From: a virus
Length of the DNA: 64,000 nt
Virus record (IMG/VR): IMGVR_UViG_3300050821_002136
Coordinates: 1-64,000 of that record
Strand: one strand, 5' to 3'
The stretch's first letter is position 1. Each line of letters starts with the position of its first letter. Positions 38,516-46,537 of this stretch are shown one piece after another. The position numbers and the translations under genes were made by a program. Under the pieces are notes generated by a model, which was not told the origin of the DNA, ran no database searches, and saw only the letters and a program-made list of their open reading frames with translations.

Positions 38516-39746
38516 AGATATCCTCAGCAATCCCTACCGCGACCTGAAGAGCAATCCTCTGCTCAAAGATAAGATTGTCGAGCTGGTCGCTTCCATCAAC
38601 ACGACGGGCTTCTGGGACAACGTCGTGGTACGCAAGAACAAAGCCGGGAAGTACGAGATCGCTTGCGGTGGGCATCACCGCATTGCCGCCGCCAAGGAAG
38701 CAGGGCTCACCGAGGCTGACTTCATAGTCAAGGAGTTCACAGACGCGCAGATGATTCAGGTAATGGACGCCGAAAATCGGGAAGTCTATGCCTCAAGTCC
38801 TGCGTCTGTGATCGAGTCGGTCAAGGCTGTAGTGGCTGCACTGACTGATGGGACCATTCCCGCATTCGAGGTGGACCCCAAAACAAACGCGCAGCACATA
38901 CGCTACGCACCCTCATACGTCGCTGGAAAGGAACCCGTTGCAGGTGCGCGAGCATACCCATATACCTCTACATTGATTGCCAAGTTCCTAGGTAGGGTAT
39001 ACCTAAATGGCCGAGCGGACACAGCGGTTGAAGCTGCTTTAAATTTCTTGCACCTGAAAGAGATGGGAGCTATCACTAACGCCATACTCGTGAAGGACAA
39101 GCAACCCATCACCGCTAGAAAGCTATTTGACATCACTGCGGACATCAAGAAGCGCACCGAGACCATAACGGAGCGCCGAGGAAAAACCCAAGAAGAACTG
39201 AACAAACTCCGCGAACAACAGCTAGCCGCACAGGCCAAAGCCAAAGCCGATGCCAAGCAAGCCGAAGACGAGCACAAGGCCCTCCTGAAGAAGGAAGCTG
39301 ACGCAAGGCGCGAGGAGAACAACCGCAAGGCTGACGCACTGGCCAAGCAGATCAAGGAGAAAGACGAACGCGCAAAGGCCAAGGAAGTTCTGAACCAACT
39401 AGCGATGGCTGACTTAGAAGCGAAAGTCGCTCAGAAGAAAGTCTGGGAAGCGGAGCAGCGCGTGCAGGATGTGTACCTTCCAATCCGACGAGATGTAGAA
39501 GTCATGCTTGGTAAGTTCGAGACCATGGTGTCTGAGCGCAATCCTCTGCGTGAAGACGTGAAGGCTCTGGCAAAGCTCAAGGCATTACGGCCGGAAGATC
39601 GCAAGCGCTTACGCACTGCCGCCGTAGCCGTGGCAGATTGGTTTTCCTCATGGGTAGCAGCACAGTTCGCACCGTTGCCCACTGCGAAAGCCGAGCTGAA
39701 AGAAATGGCTAAGAAAGAAAAATCGAAACGGTCAAAGGAGACCTAA
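38499..39746 (+). CDS. ParB/Srx-domain protein with coiled coil
   Basis: The first 100 residues have the ParB-N pattern: NPYRDLKSNP near 11, and CGGHHRIAAAKEAGL near 57 with the GxxRxxA-type nucleotide-binding motif (here HHRIAAA). A central predicted coiled coil (about 225-315) is very rich in Lys, Ala and Glu. The C-terminal part is helical. Phage ParB-like proteins act in DNA partition, nuclease or modification roles; which applies is unclear. No ParA is in the window. Confidence 0.78.
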   Translation: MKLKFKDILSNPYRDLKSNPLLKDKIVELVASINTTGFWDNVVVRKNKAGKYEIACGGHHRIAAAKEAGLTEADFIVKEFTDAQMIQVMDAENREVYASSPASVIESVKAVVAALTDGTIPAFEVDPKTNAQHIRYAPSYVAGKEPVAGARAYPYTSTLIAKFLGRVYLNGRADTAVEAALNFLHLKEMGAITNAILVKDKQPITARKLFDITADIKKRTETITERRGKTQEELNKLREQQLAAQAKAKADAKQAEDEHKALLKKEADARREENNRKADALAKQIKEKDERAKAKEVLNQLAMADLEAKVAQKKVWEAEQRVQDVYLPIRRDVEVMLGKFETMVSERNPLREDVKALAKLKALRPEDRKRLRTAAVAVADWFSSWVAAQFAPLPTAKAELKEMAKKEKSKRSKET

Positions 39747-39913
39747 TGGAAACCAAGAAGTACATTGTGCAAGCGCATTTTGACTGGGGCTGGAAGCGGT
39801 CTGGAAACACAGGAGCTGATGGCAAGTACACCAAAGAGAGCGCACAGAGACGCGCTCGCTATCAGGAAAAGAACGGAATGGGACTCAAGTACCGCATCAA
39901 GGAGATCAAATGA
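39746..39913 (+). CDS. Tandem small paralogue 1
   Basis: The 55-residue METKKYIVQAHFDWGWKRSG protein continues with a GADGKYT segment, ESAQRRARYQ and a YRIKEIK end. It is a clear paralogue of the next gene. It starts in the TAATG overlap with the ParB-like gene. The function is unknown. Confidence 0.7.
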   Translation: METKKYIVQAHFDWGWKRSGNTGADGKYTKESAQRRARYQEKNGMGLKYRIKEIK

Positions 39914-40080
39914 AAACTAAGAAATACATCGTGCAGTTTATGTTGCCAGCCAGCCGTCGTTGGGTGCAGTCTGGTAATACGGGGTCTGATGGCAAGTACA
40001 CCGAAGGAAGCGCACAGAGACGAGCCCGTTACCAAGCACGAAAAAATGAACTTGAATACCGCATCAAGGAGAGCAAATGA
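39910..40080 (+). CDS. Tandem small paralogue 2
   Basis: The 56-residue MKTKKYIVQFMLPASRRWVQ protein keeps SGNTGSDGKYTEGSAQRRAR and YRIKESK. It overlaps paralogue 1 by four bases (ATGA). The pair shows recent tandem duplication. Confidence 0.7.
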   Translation: MKTKKYIVQFMLPASRRWVQSGNTGSDGKYTEGSAQRRARYQARKNELEYRIKESK

Positions 40081-40334
40081 GAAAGCTGATTGAAGTGAAG
40101 GAGAGTCACATCAAGAACGGCAAGCCACGAAGTTATTCCTCTTGCCCCATTGCCTTGTCTCTAAAAGAGTATGGATACAAAGCAGTAGGAGTGGATGACG
40201 ACTGTGCAGAAGTTGATGGGTATTCTGTAGAGCTACCTACAAGGGCTACACGTTTCATACACAAGTTTGATAACAACAGGCCTGTGAAGGCTTTTAAGTT
40301 TTGGCTTAACGACCTGATAACGGAGGCTCAGTGA
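40077..40334 (+). CDS. Conserved-type hypothetical protein, 85 residues
   Basis: It contains SSCPIALSLKEYGYKAVGVD and an LPTRATRFIHKFDNN segment. This CPIALAL plus FI-KFD layout is frequent in phage genomes and has no known function. It starts by overlap with the previous gene. Confidence 0.7.
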   Translation: MRKLIEVKESHIKNGKPRSYSSCPIALSLKEYGYKAVGVDDDCAEVDGYSVELPTRATRFIHKFDNNRPVKAFKFWLNDLITEAQ

Positions 40335-40720
40335 GAACGGACACCCAAGTAATCCATAGCGATGACATAGGTGAGGTCGTGGGCAGCTTCTATGGTGTCC
40401 CTATCAACTCCTTGAATCCCATTGCCTCAGAACTGAGGGAACTGGACGATGCTCAAGTTCGTGCTAGGGCTGGCCTAGGTACTGAACCAAGCCTTGCTGA
40501 GGTTCTTCCTGGGGAAGTTGCCAAGGACAACCTCATTCGACGCGAGACGACCGCTGAAGTCGTAGGTGAGACATTCTACGCCGAGGATATTCCTAAGGGA
40601 CGACAAGTGCCCATCTCAGAAGTCCCTGATGGAGTCTTAGTAACTTGGCGTCCGAACAACCTTGAATTTGCCGTCATCCACGAGGAGGTGACCGATGAAA
40701 TTTCCACACAAGGACGATAA
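40331..40720 (+). CDS. Hypothetical 129-residue protein
   Basis: It starts at GTG (40331) overlapping the previous stop. It is acidic, with predicted strands in both halves. Its end overlaps the next gene by 26 bases. Confidence 0.6.
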   Translation: MRTDTQVIHSDDIGEVVGSFYGVPINSLNPIASELRELDDAQVRARAGLGTEPSLAEVLPGEVAKDNLIRRETTAEVVGETFYAEDIPKGRQVPISEVPDGVLVTWRPNNLEFAVIHEEVTDEISTQGR

Positions 40721-40910
40721 GGACATGGCAGCTCTAGCGCGTCTGCCAAGCACAGCGTACGCTCACGACGACAGGCCTTACTTGTCTACCCAACGCTATA
40801 GCCTGAGCCCTGACTTCGAAGCCAGTGACGTGGTTGCTAAAGCCCGAGTGGACATGCAGTCTGCTCAGGAAAACCAATGGTGGATGAACCAGTGGAAGGA
40901 GAGCACATAA
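40695..40910 (+). CDS. Hypothetical 71-residue protein
   Basis: It begins MKFPHKDDKDMAALARLPST after GAGGAGGTGACC. No motif is visible. The stop shares TAATG with the next gene. Confidence 0.6.
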   Translation: MKFPHKDDKDMAALARLPSTAYAHDDRPYLSTQRYSLSPDFEASDVVAKARVDMQSAQENQWWMNQWKEST

Positions 40911-41062
40911 TGGAACTGAATGACTTTATTTTGTTGGCCGCTGCATCCATTAGAGCAACTACCCTGAATGTTAAAAGGTATGAATATCTTCTCCGAAAAG
41001 AAGCTGTGGAAGAGGCCAAGCTTTTGTGGGAAGAAGTCCTCAGACAGGACCGAGAGCGATAA
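40910..41062 (+). CDS. Hypothetical 50-residue helical protein
   Basis: It starts MELNDFILLAAASIRATTLN in a TAATG overlap after AAGGAGAG, and its stop overlaps the nuclease start. It is fully helical and probably works with a neighbour. Confidence 0.6.
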   Translation: MELNDFILLAAASIRATTLNVKRYEYLLRKEAVEEAKLLWEEVLRQDRER

Positions 41063-42507
41063 TGGGAAGTGCAGAAAACTTTCTGAGCAGGTTCGGTGGA
41101 GGCGCAGAAGCCGTGCCTGAGACCAACCTGCTCAGCGCCGGAGCGCCAAACGCTCTGGCTTCCTTCATGGACACATTCACAACGTCCATGGAGATTCTGT
41201 GGTTTTACAATCACACAGAAGAGGTTCGTTACAACAAAGAAGATCACGTTTATTTTCGTGTGGACCCGGACCTCGGCAACCTGATAGAATTGTACGGAGT
41301 CACCAATGTCCTGAAGAAAGCTATTGATCGCTCAGTCATGCTCGTACCGTGGGCAGCTAAGATGGCGATTGAGAAGCTGCTGAGGACAATCCCAGTTGTA
41401 CAGGACACCTCGGGAGTTTCTTGGATCGCTCCAATGACTCTCACAGACTTCACCAAGCTCGCCTTGGAAGCCAAAGGTGCACACAAAGAAAAGCTGGAAG
41501 AGGCTGGGGACATCGGGCACATTGCGCACCTGTGTCTATCTGATTCCATTCAGCACGCGATTGATCACACGAACAGCACAGTACTTGAACTGCGCAACAT
41601 TCCGACTGACGAGAAAGCCAAGGCGTGCGCTGAGGCTGGCTTAGCATGGATGCGGCTACACAATGTGCGCTGGATAAAAACTGAACAGAAGATCTATTCC
41701 CGTGAGTACGGTTACGCCGGGACCATGGACGGGCTCGCCACAGTGGACTCCTGTGGTGACCCGTCGTGCTGCACTGAGCAATTCAAGGATCGTCTATCGC
41801 TCATCGACTTCAAGAGCAGCAATGCTTTGCATATCGAGTATCTTTTTCAAACAGCGAGCTACCAACACGCGGAGCAAGAAGAGCAGGGCCTTGACATCAA
41901 GGATCGCTGGATACTTCGCCTCGGCAAGAACGAAGAAGAAGCTGGAAAGTTTGAACCATGGCACTGCACGGCTAAGGACTTCAAGGAAGACTTTGAGGGC
42001 TTCTTAACGTGCCTTGCACTCAACAAGCTTCTGGACTCCGTAAAGGAGCGCATGAGCCTGCAAAAAAAGGGCGTACGCGAAGCCAAGAAACAACTAAAGG
42101 CTATCCAGAAAGAAATAGACAAAGCTGCGGCCAAGGTCAAGAAGGAAGCCGATAAGGCACAGCTAAAGTTGGACAGAGCAGCTGAGAAAGAGAGGATCAA
42201 AGCTGATGCGAAGAAAGCCAGGGAGGAAGCCAAGCTTGCGAAGACACAAGATGCTAAAGAAAATACCTTGGTACCTGAGGACGAGGTGAAGCATGCTGAA
42301 GTGGAGCGAGTCAAAGAATCAGTATTGCCCATTGTGTCCGAGAATGCCGAACCAACCGACGTTTGCGTACACACTGTGGAACGACCCAAGCATGCAGAGG
42401 CACCTGCTATCCCACTCGTGGTTGCAGATCCTGTTTCTTCATCTCGGCCTATTGAGGAAGAAGCCCCAATAGAACGCAAGCCGTTTGTGGTACCCATGGA
42501 GGGATGA
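41062..42507 (+). CDS. Cas4/RecB-like PD-(D/E)XK exonuclease
   Basis: Residues 1-330 form the nuclease. An AHLCLSDSIQHAID helix near 155 supplies the motif His. The core carries GTMDGL near 222 and LIDFKSS near 251 (D and ExK-type residues), then FQTASYQHAE near 270 as the motif IV region and RWILRLGK near 290. The C-terminal 150 residues are a Lys/Ala coiled coil and a Pro/Glu-rich linker ending KPFVVPMEG. Next to a candidate ssDNA-binding protein it probably serves in recombination or end resection. Confidence 0.85.
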   Translation: MGSAENFLSRFGGGAEAVPETNLLSAGAPNALASFMDTFTTSMEILWFYNHTEEVRYNKEDHVYFRVDPDLGNLIELYGVTNVLKKAIDRSVMLVPWAAKMAIEKLLRTIPVVQDTSGVSWIAPMTLTDFTKLALEAKGAHKEKLEEAGDIGHIAHLCLSDSIQHAIDHTNSTVLELRNIPTDEKAKACAEAGLAWMRLHNVRWIKTEQKIYSREYGYAGTMDGLATVDSCGDPSCCTEQFKDRLSLIDFKSSNALHIEYLFQTASYQHAEQEEQGLDIKDRWILRLGKNEEEAGKFEPWHCTAKDFKEDFEGFLTCLALNKLLDSVKERMSLQKKGVREAKKQLKAIQKEIDKAAAKVKKEADKAQLKLDRAAEKERIKADAKKAREEAKLAKTQDAKENTLVPEDEVKHAEVERVKESVLPIVSENAEPTDVCVHTVERPKHAEAPAIPLVVADPVSSSRPIEEEAPIERKPFVVPMEG

Positions 42508-42689
42508 TGACACCAGCGGACGTTATCAAGACAATAGAGGAGCTGGACCCTACGAAGGACTGCTGGTTCGTCAGACACAATGACGACCAGCTGGTGTACA
42601 TCGTAGGACATCTGCCTGATGGACAAAGAGTCTGTACAGCACTTCCCACAGCTATTCACAAAACTGAAATCAAACAGGAGAAACAATGA
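42504..42689 (+). CDS. Hypothetical 61-residue protein
   Basis: It begins MMTPADVIKTIEELDPTKDC, overlapping the nuclease stop, and ends in the next start. It looks like a small beta-alpha protein, possibly a partner of its neighbours. Confidence 0.6.
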   Translation: MMTPADVIKTIEELDPTKDCWFVRHNDDQLVYIVGHLPDGQRVCTALPTAIHKTEIKQEKQ

Positions 42690-43633
42690 GCGATGCACTG
42701 GTAGTACTGAACAACAACACAGCTATAATGTCTGGGGGCGTAGGTCTCGGCTCCTCGATTTTCAAAGCACGCCCTAGCTTTCTGGAACTGGTCCATAAGA
42801 GCAGCCGTCAAGAGAATGTGGTGCCCGGGGAATTCCGAGTGTTGTCAACGAATGAGCACCTGGGCAAGACCATTCGCGCAGTGCTCTTGGCCGTACCTCA
42901 GCCACGTCGTGAGTGGTACCGTGATCCCACCGTGTTCTCTAAGGACAACAAGGCATGCTTCTCGCTGGACGGCATTCGTCCACATGACCGTGCAGCTGAC
43001 CCTCAGGCCATGTACTGCGCAAAGTGCCCCAAGGGAGACATCAACTGGAACACATGGCGCAAGACGAAGGACCCCAAGGATCTCCCTCCGTGCGGTGCGT
43101 ATTGGCACTTGTTACTCGCTGATCGTGCAACACAGACGCCTTACTACCTCGACATCAAGGGCACAAGCGCTTCGCCCTTCAAGCAAGCCATGGAAACTCA
43201 GATGTCCGGCCTGCTTGCGAAGTTGATGGCCAATGTACGTGCTGAGAATAAGCAGCGCGGATATTCGCTAGTGACTCTGCAAAATCAGGAAACCGGAGAG
43301 CAGTTCCAAGAGTTCCGTACGACGCCTGGGTTTACTGTGCCAGAAACTGGGCAGCTCCCAATCTTGCCGATGCCGAACATCTTTGACATCAGCTTCGATA
43401 TCTACGCTGCAAGCAAAGATGGTGGACCGTACGTCATGGGCTTCAAGAACTTTGCTCTAATGAAGCCTGAGGACAAAGCTGAGTTTGGTCAGTTGTACCT
43501 CGACCTGATGCAGCAACGCGCAGAAGCACAGCAAGTGCAGCAGAACGACGAAGCCGAGGTAGATGCGGCAGTGGCCGAAGCCCCTGCTCAGCAAGCCAAG
43601 GGTGGTGAAGTTCTGCCGCCAATCACAATCTAA
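42686..43633 (+). CDS. Candidate ssDNA-binding or annealing protein
   Basis: The 315-residue protein has a basic beta-rich core with a Cys cluster CAKCPKGDINW near residue 112 and PPCGAYWHL near 134, which could be a zinc site. A Gln/Glu/Ala-rich acidic linker leads to the tip LPPITI. This layout, with an acidic tail and a Zn insertion next to a nuclease gene, suggests a replication or recombination ssDNA-binding protein. No OB fold can be confirmed by eye. Confidence 0.55.
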   Translation: MSDALVVLNNNTAIMSGGVGLGSSIFKARPSFLELVHKSSRQENVVPGEFRVLSTNEHLGKTIRAVLLAVPQPRREWYRDPTVFSKDNKACFSLDGIRPHDRAADPQAMYCAKCPKGDINWNTWRKTKDPKDLPPCGAYWHLLLADRATQTPYYLDIKGTSASPFKQAMETQMSGLLAKLMANVRAENKQRGYSLVTLQNQETGEQFQEFRTTPGFTVPETGQLPILPMPNIFDISFDIYAASKDGGPYVMGFKNFALMKPEDKAEFGQLYLDLMQQRAEAQQVQQNDEAEVDAAVAEAPAQQAKGGEVLPPITI

Positions 43634-43646
43634 AAAGGAGAAAATA

Positions 43647-43868
43647 ATGTTGAAAATAGAACTCAACGGGGAAAGGAACTATGAGCTTGCTAAGTTGTCA
43701 GCCAAGCTTATCGACGGAGACTTAGTGATCACTGACGAAACCGCTGGTTGGTCTCTGGTTGCTTTGCGTATCGTGGACAATAAGATCAACCTTGTGCGCT
43801 ACAACAGCATCGCTGATAAGAATTACAACACAGACAAACAGGGCAGGCTTGTAGAAGTGCCCGAGTAG
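43647..43868 (+). CDS. Hypothetical 73-residue beta protein
   Basis: The start at 43647 (MLKIELNGERNYELAKLSAK) follows AAAAGGAG. Alternating strands predict a small beta sheet. It ends two bases before the first helix of the tmRNA gene. Confidence 0.65.
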   Translation: MLKIELNGERNYELAKLSAKLIDGDLVITDETAGWSLVALRIVDNKINLVRYNSIADKNYNTDKQGRLVEVPE

Positions 43869-43870
43869 GT

Positions 43871-44294
43871 CGTCGCGGCGACGTTAAGCCGATGGTGGAG
43901 GCGTGCGGTTCTACAGGGGGAGGGCTTAGCGGCCCTGGTGGAAATCTGAGCACTAAGGTGAGGCAAAGATGAAATCTCAGATATGAACTCCCTTCCCCTG
44001 TAGGGCCGTACGCCCCGTAAGTTATGGATGTATGAAGCTGAGGTACGAGTTGCAAGACCCGGTTTCGATACCGGCAGGTCCACCACAACGCTTCAGGTAT
44101 AACGGCATTACCGGCGTACACCCGGAGAGCGGGTCTCGCTGAAGCGTTTTGATGGGCCTGAAAGGTTTCGATTGCGACTACGAGACAGCAGTGGACATCC
44201 CGAGATGACGTGGCCCTCGTTAAAAGGACACGTAACAACCAACCGCGACTGAAAAGCCGATGGTTATGGCAGCTGCCGCAGGGCGCTAGCCATA
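43871..44294 (+). ncRNA. ssrA: Circularly permuted two-piece tmRNA
   Basis: Acceptor piece, 43,871-44,085: it ends CAGGTCC-A-CCA (44075-44085), preceded by a T arm CCGGT/ACCGG with a TTCGAT loop. A 68-base intervening hairpin (CGCTTCAG/CTGAAGCG) follows. The coding piece starts GGGCCTG (44154-44160), pairing with CAGGTCC including G3-U70, then the conserved AAAGGTTTCGA. Helix P2: TTGCGACT (44172) with AGTTGCAA (44048), then CAGC/GCTG. PK1: CGAG/CTCG (44201/44216) and ACGTGGCC/GGACACGT (44208/44226). The resume codon GCG (44245) lies 11 bases downstream; the frame reads ATEKPMVMAAAAGR, then TAG. The acceptor piece also has a 14-bp plus 9-bp long helix (43,900-44,014). The exact processed ends are not visible. 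Confidence 0.9.
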
Positions 44295-44330
44295 GGGTGG
44301 GCAGGGTCAAACCTGCCCTACCGATTTTAG
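44295..44330 (+). terminator. tmRNA terminator
   Basis: GGGCAGG (44299-44305) pairs with CCTGCCC (44312-44318) around GTCAAA, with an outer GG/CC, and GATTTTAG follows. It lies six bases after the tag stop codon and should end the tmRNA precursor. Confidence 0.75.
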
Positions 44331-44368
44331 ATTCAGATGTACAAACCCAAACAGGAGAAACAACATCA

Positions 44369-44899
44369 ATGAAGTACCTTAGCTCCATCTTAGCAATTCT
44401 CGTTCTTTCCATTGCGGCCTTTTCTCAGGATTACCCAGTAGGCCCGAACGTAGGCAAGGCAACCACGCCGTACGCAACCACCAACTTCTCGGCCACATTC
44501 GACGGCCCAGTGACTGCAATGTTGCCAACGAGGAATGGCGAGAACACCAGCACCGATTACAAGTACGTTTCTCAGAACGGCAAAGTTGCAGAAGCAGTCA
44601 CGGTTCGCTTTATTGACCATGACATTGCTGTGGACTATACGTCCTCCGACTTCTACGCCAACGACGACCGCACGGGCGGCACGGTAGACACGGCTAACAC
44701 CAGTCATGATTCGTGGAATGGTGCGCCGTTCACTTATACGTACCGTACCTTTACGCTCGATGGTGTGATACTGACCAAGCGTACTCGTTACATCATCGTG
44801 AATGCTCGTGAGGCCATCTTCATTCAGCAAATCACGGCTGTTGGATATGAAGATCGGCCGGAATGGCTGGACTTCGAGTACTCGTTACGCATCAAGTGA
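44369..44899 (+). CDS. Secreted protein with signal peptide, 176 residues
   Basis: The ATG at 44369 follows AACAGGAG. A signal peptide (MKYLSSILAILVLSIAAFS) is followed by a beta-rich domain with no recognised motif (YPVGPNVGKATTPYATTNF onward). It is exported by the host and may act at the envelope or outside the cell. It ends before a strong terminator. Confidence 0.7.
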   Translation: MKYLSSILAILVLSIAAFSQDYPVGPNVGKATTPYATTNFSATFDGPVTAMLPTRNGENTSTDYKYVSQNGKVAEAVTVRFIDHDIAVDYTSSDFYANDDRTGGTVDTANTSHDSWNGAPFTYTYRTFTLDGVILTKRTRYIIVNAREAIFIQQITAVGYEDRPEWLDFEYSLRIK

Positions 44900-44908
44900 A
44901 CGAACAAT

Positions 44909-44937
44909 GGGGAGGGTCAAACCTCCCCTCTATTTTT
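44909..44937 (+). terminator. Rho-independent terminator
   Basis: GGGGAGG (44909-44915) pairs with CCTCCCC (44922-44928) around GTCAAA, then TCTATTTTT. The loop is the same as in the tmRNA terminator. Confidence 0.85.
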
Positions 44938-44955
44938 CTGTTAAGGAGGAAAATA

Positions 44956-45132
44956 ATGGAAGAACATGTCAAAAACATTCTGGCTTTAGCCTGGGCCTCG
45001 TTCGATACGCCGCTCTGGCACGCTCGTAAAGAGATGCAAGAATACCTTGAGAAACATTTTGAGCTAAAGAAAGTAGCCACAGCTGCCGACGCTGCGGAAG
45101 GTTGGAACGGGCGCATGCCTAAGTACTTCTAA
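44956..45132 (+). CDS. Hypothetical 58-residue protein
   Basis: The start at 44956 (MEEHVKNILALAWASFDTPL) follows AAGGAGG. A helix leads to a basic WNGRMPKYF end. The function is unknown. Confidence 0.65.
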   Translation: MEEHVKNILALAWASFDTPLWHARKEMQEYLEKHFELKKVATAADAAEGWNGRMPKYF

Positions 45133-45140
45133 GGAGAACC

Positions 45141-45971
45141 ATGGAGCCCATTGTAATCGTAGGAGAAGCCGTAGCAGGCCGAGAAGCCAAGCTAGCCGCT
45201 CTGCGTAAACGCATACGAGCCTTGGCCAATGACATAGAGATAAACACCTTCGACTTGGCTGAGGCTTTTTTTCAAGCTCAGGAATCCCATTGCTATGTTG
45301 AGTGGGGCTTCGAATCTCTCGGTGAGTACGCGTCGTTGGAGCTAGGCATCAAGCATAGGAAGGCGCAGTACCTCGCTCGAATAGTTCGTGTCTGCCGTGC
45401 CTGTGGAGTAGCTAGGAAGGACTACGAGCCTGTAGGTGTATCCAAGCTTCGCGTCATTACAGGGTTGGACCCTGAAAGCTCCTTCTTCAACACAGAGACA
45501 AAGACCAACGAGCCCATGGTTGAGCATATCGTGCGCCTTATTGCTGAAGCTCCTGAACTAACCACAGTTGAAGTAGAGGACGAAGTGCAGCGGCTGATGG
45601 GCAACGTGGGCGAGAATGCCATGGTGACTAAGAGCTACCGAGTCACCAAGAGTGCCTATGAGAACACCGTGCAACGTTGCTTCGAGTCAGTACGGAAGCG
45701 ACTAGGCAGCAAAGGCCGGGACGGCACAGGTGCAGCCGTGGAGTATACGGACGGCAATTGCTTGGAAGCTGTCTGCGCCGAGTACAATAGTGATCCAAGA
45801 AATTTCATGGAAGAGCTGGACGAAAGCAAAGAACAAATCGAAGTACCGGAGGAACCAAATGCACACATTAGAGATGTCACCGGAGCACCCGTTCATGTGG
45901 CTAGCGAGGAAGCAGCACAAGACTCACTTCCGAGAACGCACGTCCCGTTCATCGTACCTACCGAAGACTAA
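45141..45971 (+). CDS. Hypothetical helical protein, 276 residues
   Basis: It starts MEPIVIVGEAVAGREAKLAA after AAGGAG. The central part (ESLGEYASLELGIKHRKAQY near 57) resembles a helical DNA-binding domain seen in some phage regulators. The C-terminal 100 residues are acidic and disordered, ending VPFIVPTED, similar to the Cas4-like nuclease tip. A recombination partner or regulator is possible. Confidence 0.65.
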   Translation: MEPIVIVGEAVAGREAKLAALRKRIRALANDIEINTFDLAEAFFQAQESHCYVEWGFESLGEYASLELGIKHRKAQYLARIVRVCRACGVARKDYEPVGVSKLRVITGLDPESSFFNTETKTNEPMVEHIVRLIAEAPELTTVEVEDEVQRLMGNVGENAMVTKSYRVTKSAYENTVQRCFESVRKRLGSKGRDGTGAAVEYTDGNCLEAVCAEYNSDPRNFMEELDESKEQIEVPEEPNAHIRDVTGAPVHVASEEAAQDSLPRTHVPFIVPTED

Positions 45972-46245
45972 TACCCTGGGTCTCTATGATGGAAGCGCAG
46001 AAGCCCGGGCTATCGTGAACAACGCTATGCAAGAAGTGGAAGCAAGAGAAGTGCTTGCTGCTTGTATACTTTTGCATGTCCTGCACTATCTAAAAGGTAT
46101 GGACACTGTGGAAGGCTCTTTTACTGCTGAGTTCTTTGAGGGTACTGATCCTTTCAAAGAGGAAGAAAAGGACTTTGAAGACTCCGTGGAAAAGAACAAA
46201 GAATTACTGGAGAAACTCTCTGATGAGTCTACGTCTGGAAGTTGA
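45859..46245 (+). CDS. Hypothetical protein overlapping the previous gene
   Basis: The 128-residue frame begins MHTLEMSPEHPFMWLARKQH after CCGGAGG, 113 bases inside the previous gene in another frame. The second half is a Glu-rich helix (FKEEEKDFEDSVEKNKELLE). The N-terminal MSPEHPFMWLARKQHKTHF part looks native. Either frame of the overlap could be the newer one. Confidence 0.55.
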   Translation: MHTLEMSPEHPFMWLARKQHKTHFRERTSRSSYLPKTNTLGLYDGSAEARAIVNNAMQEVEAREVLAACILLHVLHYLKGMDTVEGSFTAEFFEGTDPFKEEEKDFEDSVEKNKELLEKLSDESTSGS

Positions 46246-46537
46246 GGAGTACCGTGCGCTCTGGATGAGCGTCCTTGAACGTGACGGATGGAGATGCCGT
46301 AATCCCAGGTGTGGTATGAGAAATAATCTTCATGTGCACCATGTAATTTATAGAAGTGAATTAGGGCCGGACGAAAGCTGGAACCTAGTCACTCTGTGCA
46401 GCGATTGTCATGATGCTGTACACAACTACAAGCTCTTCATCGGTGTTGGTCCTGACTGCACGATAGGGGTTGGTGGTGGGGCTGACGGACGTTTGATCTT
46501 CACAGGAGGCTATCTTGCTAATTATTCTGGCACATAA
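46223..46537 (+). CDS. HNH endonuclease with zinc knuckles
   Basis: The start at 46223 gives 104 residues. CRNPRCGMRNNLHVHHVIYR near 27-46 supplies a zinc pair and the catalytic HH, and NLVTLCSDCHDAVH near 56 supplies Asn, CxxC and His. This is the classic HNH fold of phage and restriction-linked nucleases. In phages it may be mobile or assist packaging. It overlaps its neighbours. Confidence 0.85.
   Translation: MSLRLEVEEYRALWMSVLERDGWRCRNPRCGMRNNLHVHHVIYRSELGPDESWNLVTLCSDCHDAVHNYKLFIGVGPDCTIGVGGGADGRLIFTGGYLANYSGT

Noticed and set aside
44030-44090. Ordinary tRNA with CCA end
   Set aside because: No anticodon arm or 5' acceptor strand exists upstream. The 5' strand is found downstream at 44,154, which makes it a permuted tmRNA.
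44210-44368. N-terminal extension of the secreted protein gene
   Set aside because: The open frame runs through the tmRNA coding piece and terminator. The ATG at 44,369 has a ribosome site and starts a proper signal peptide.
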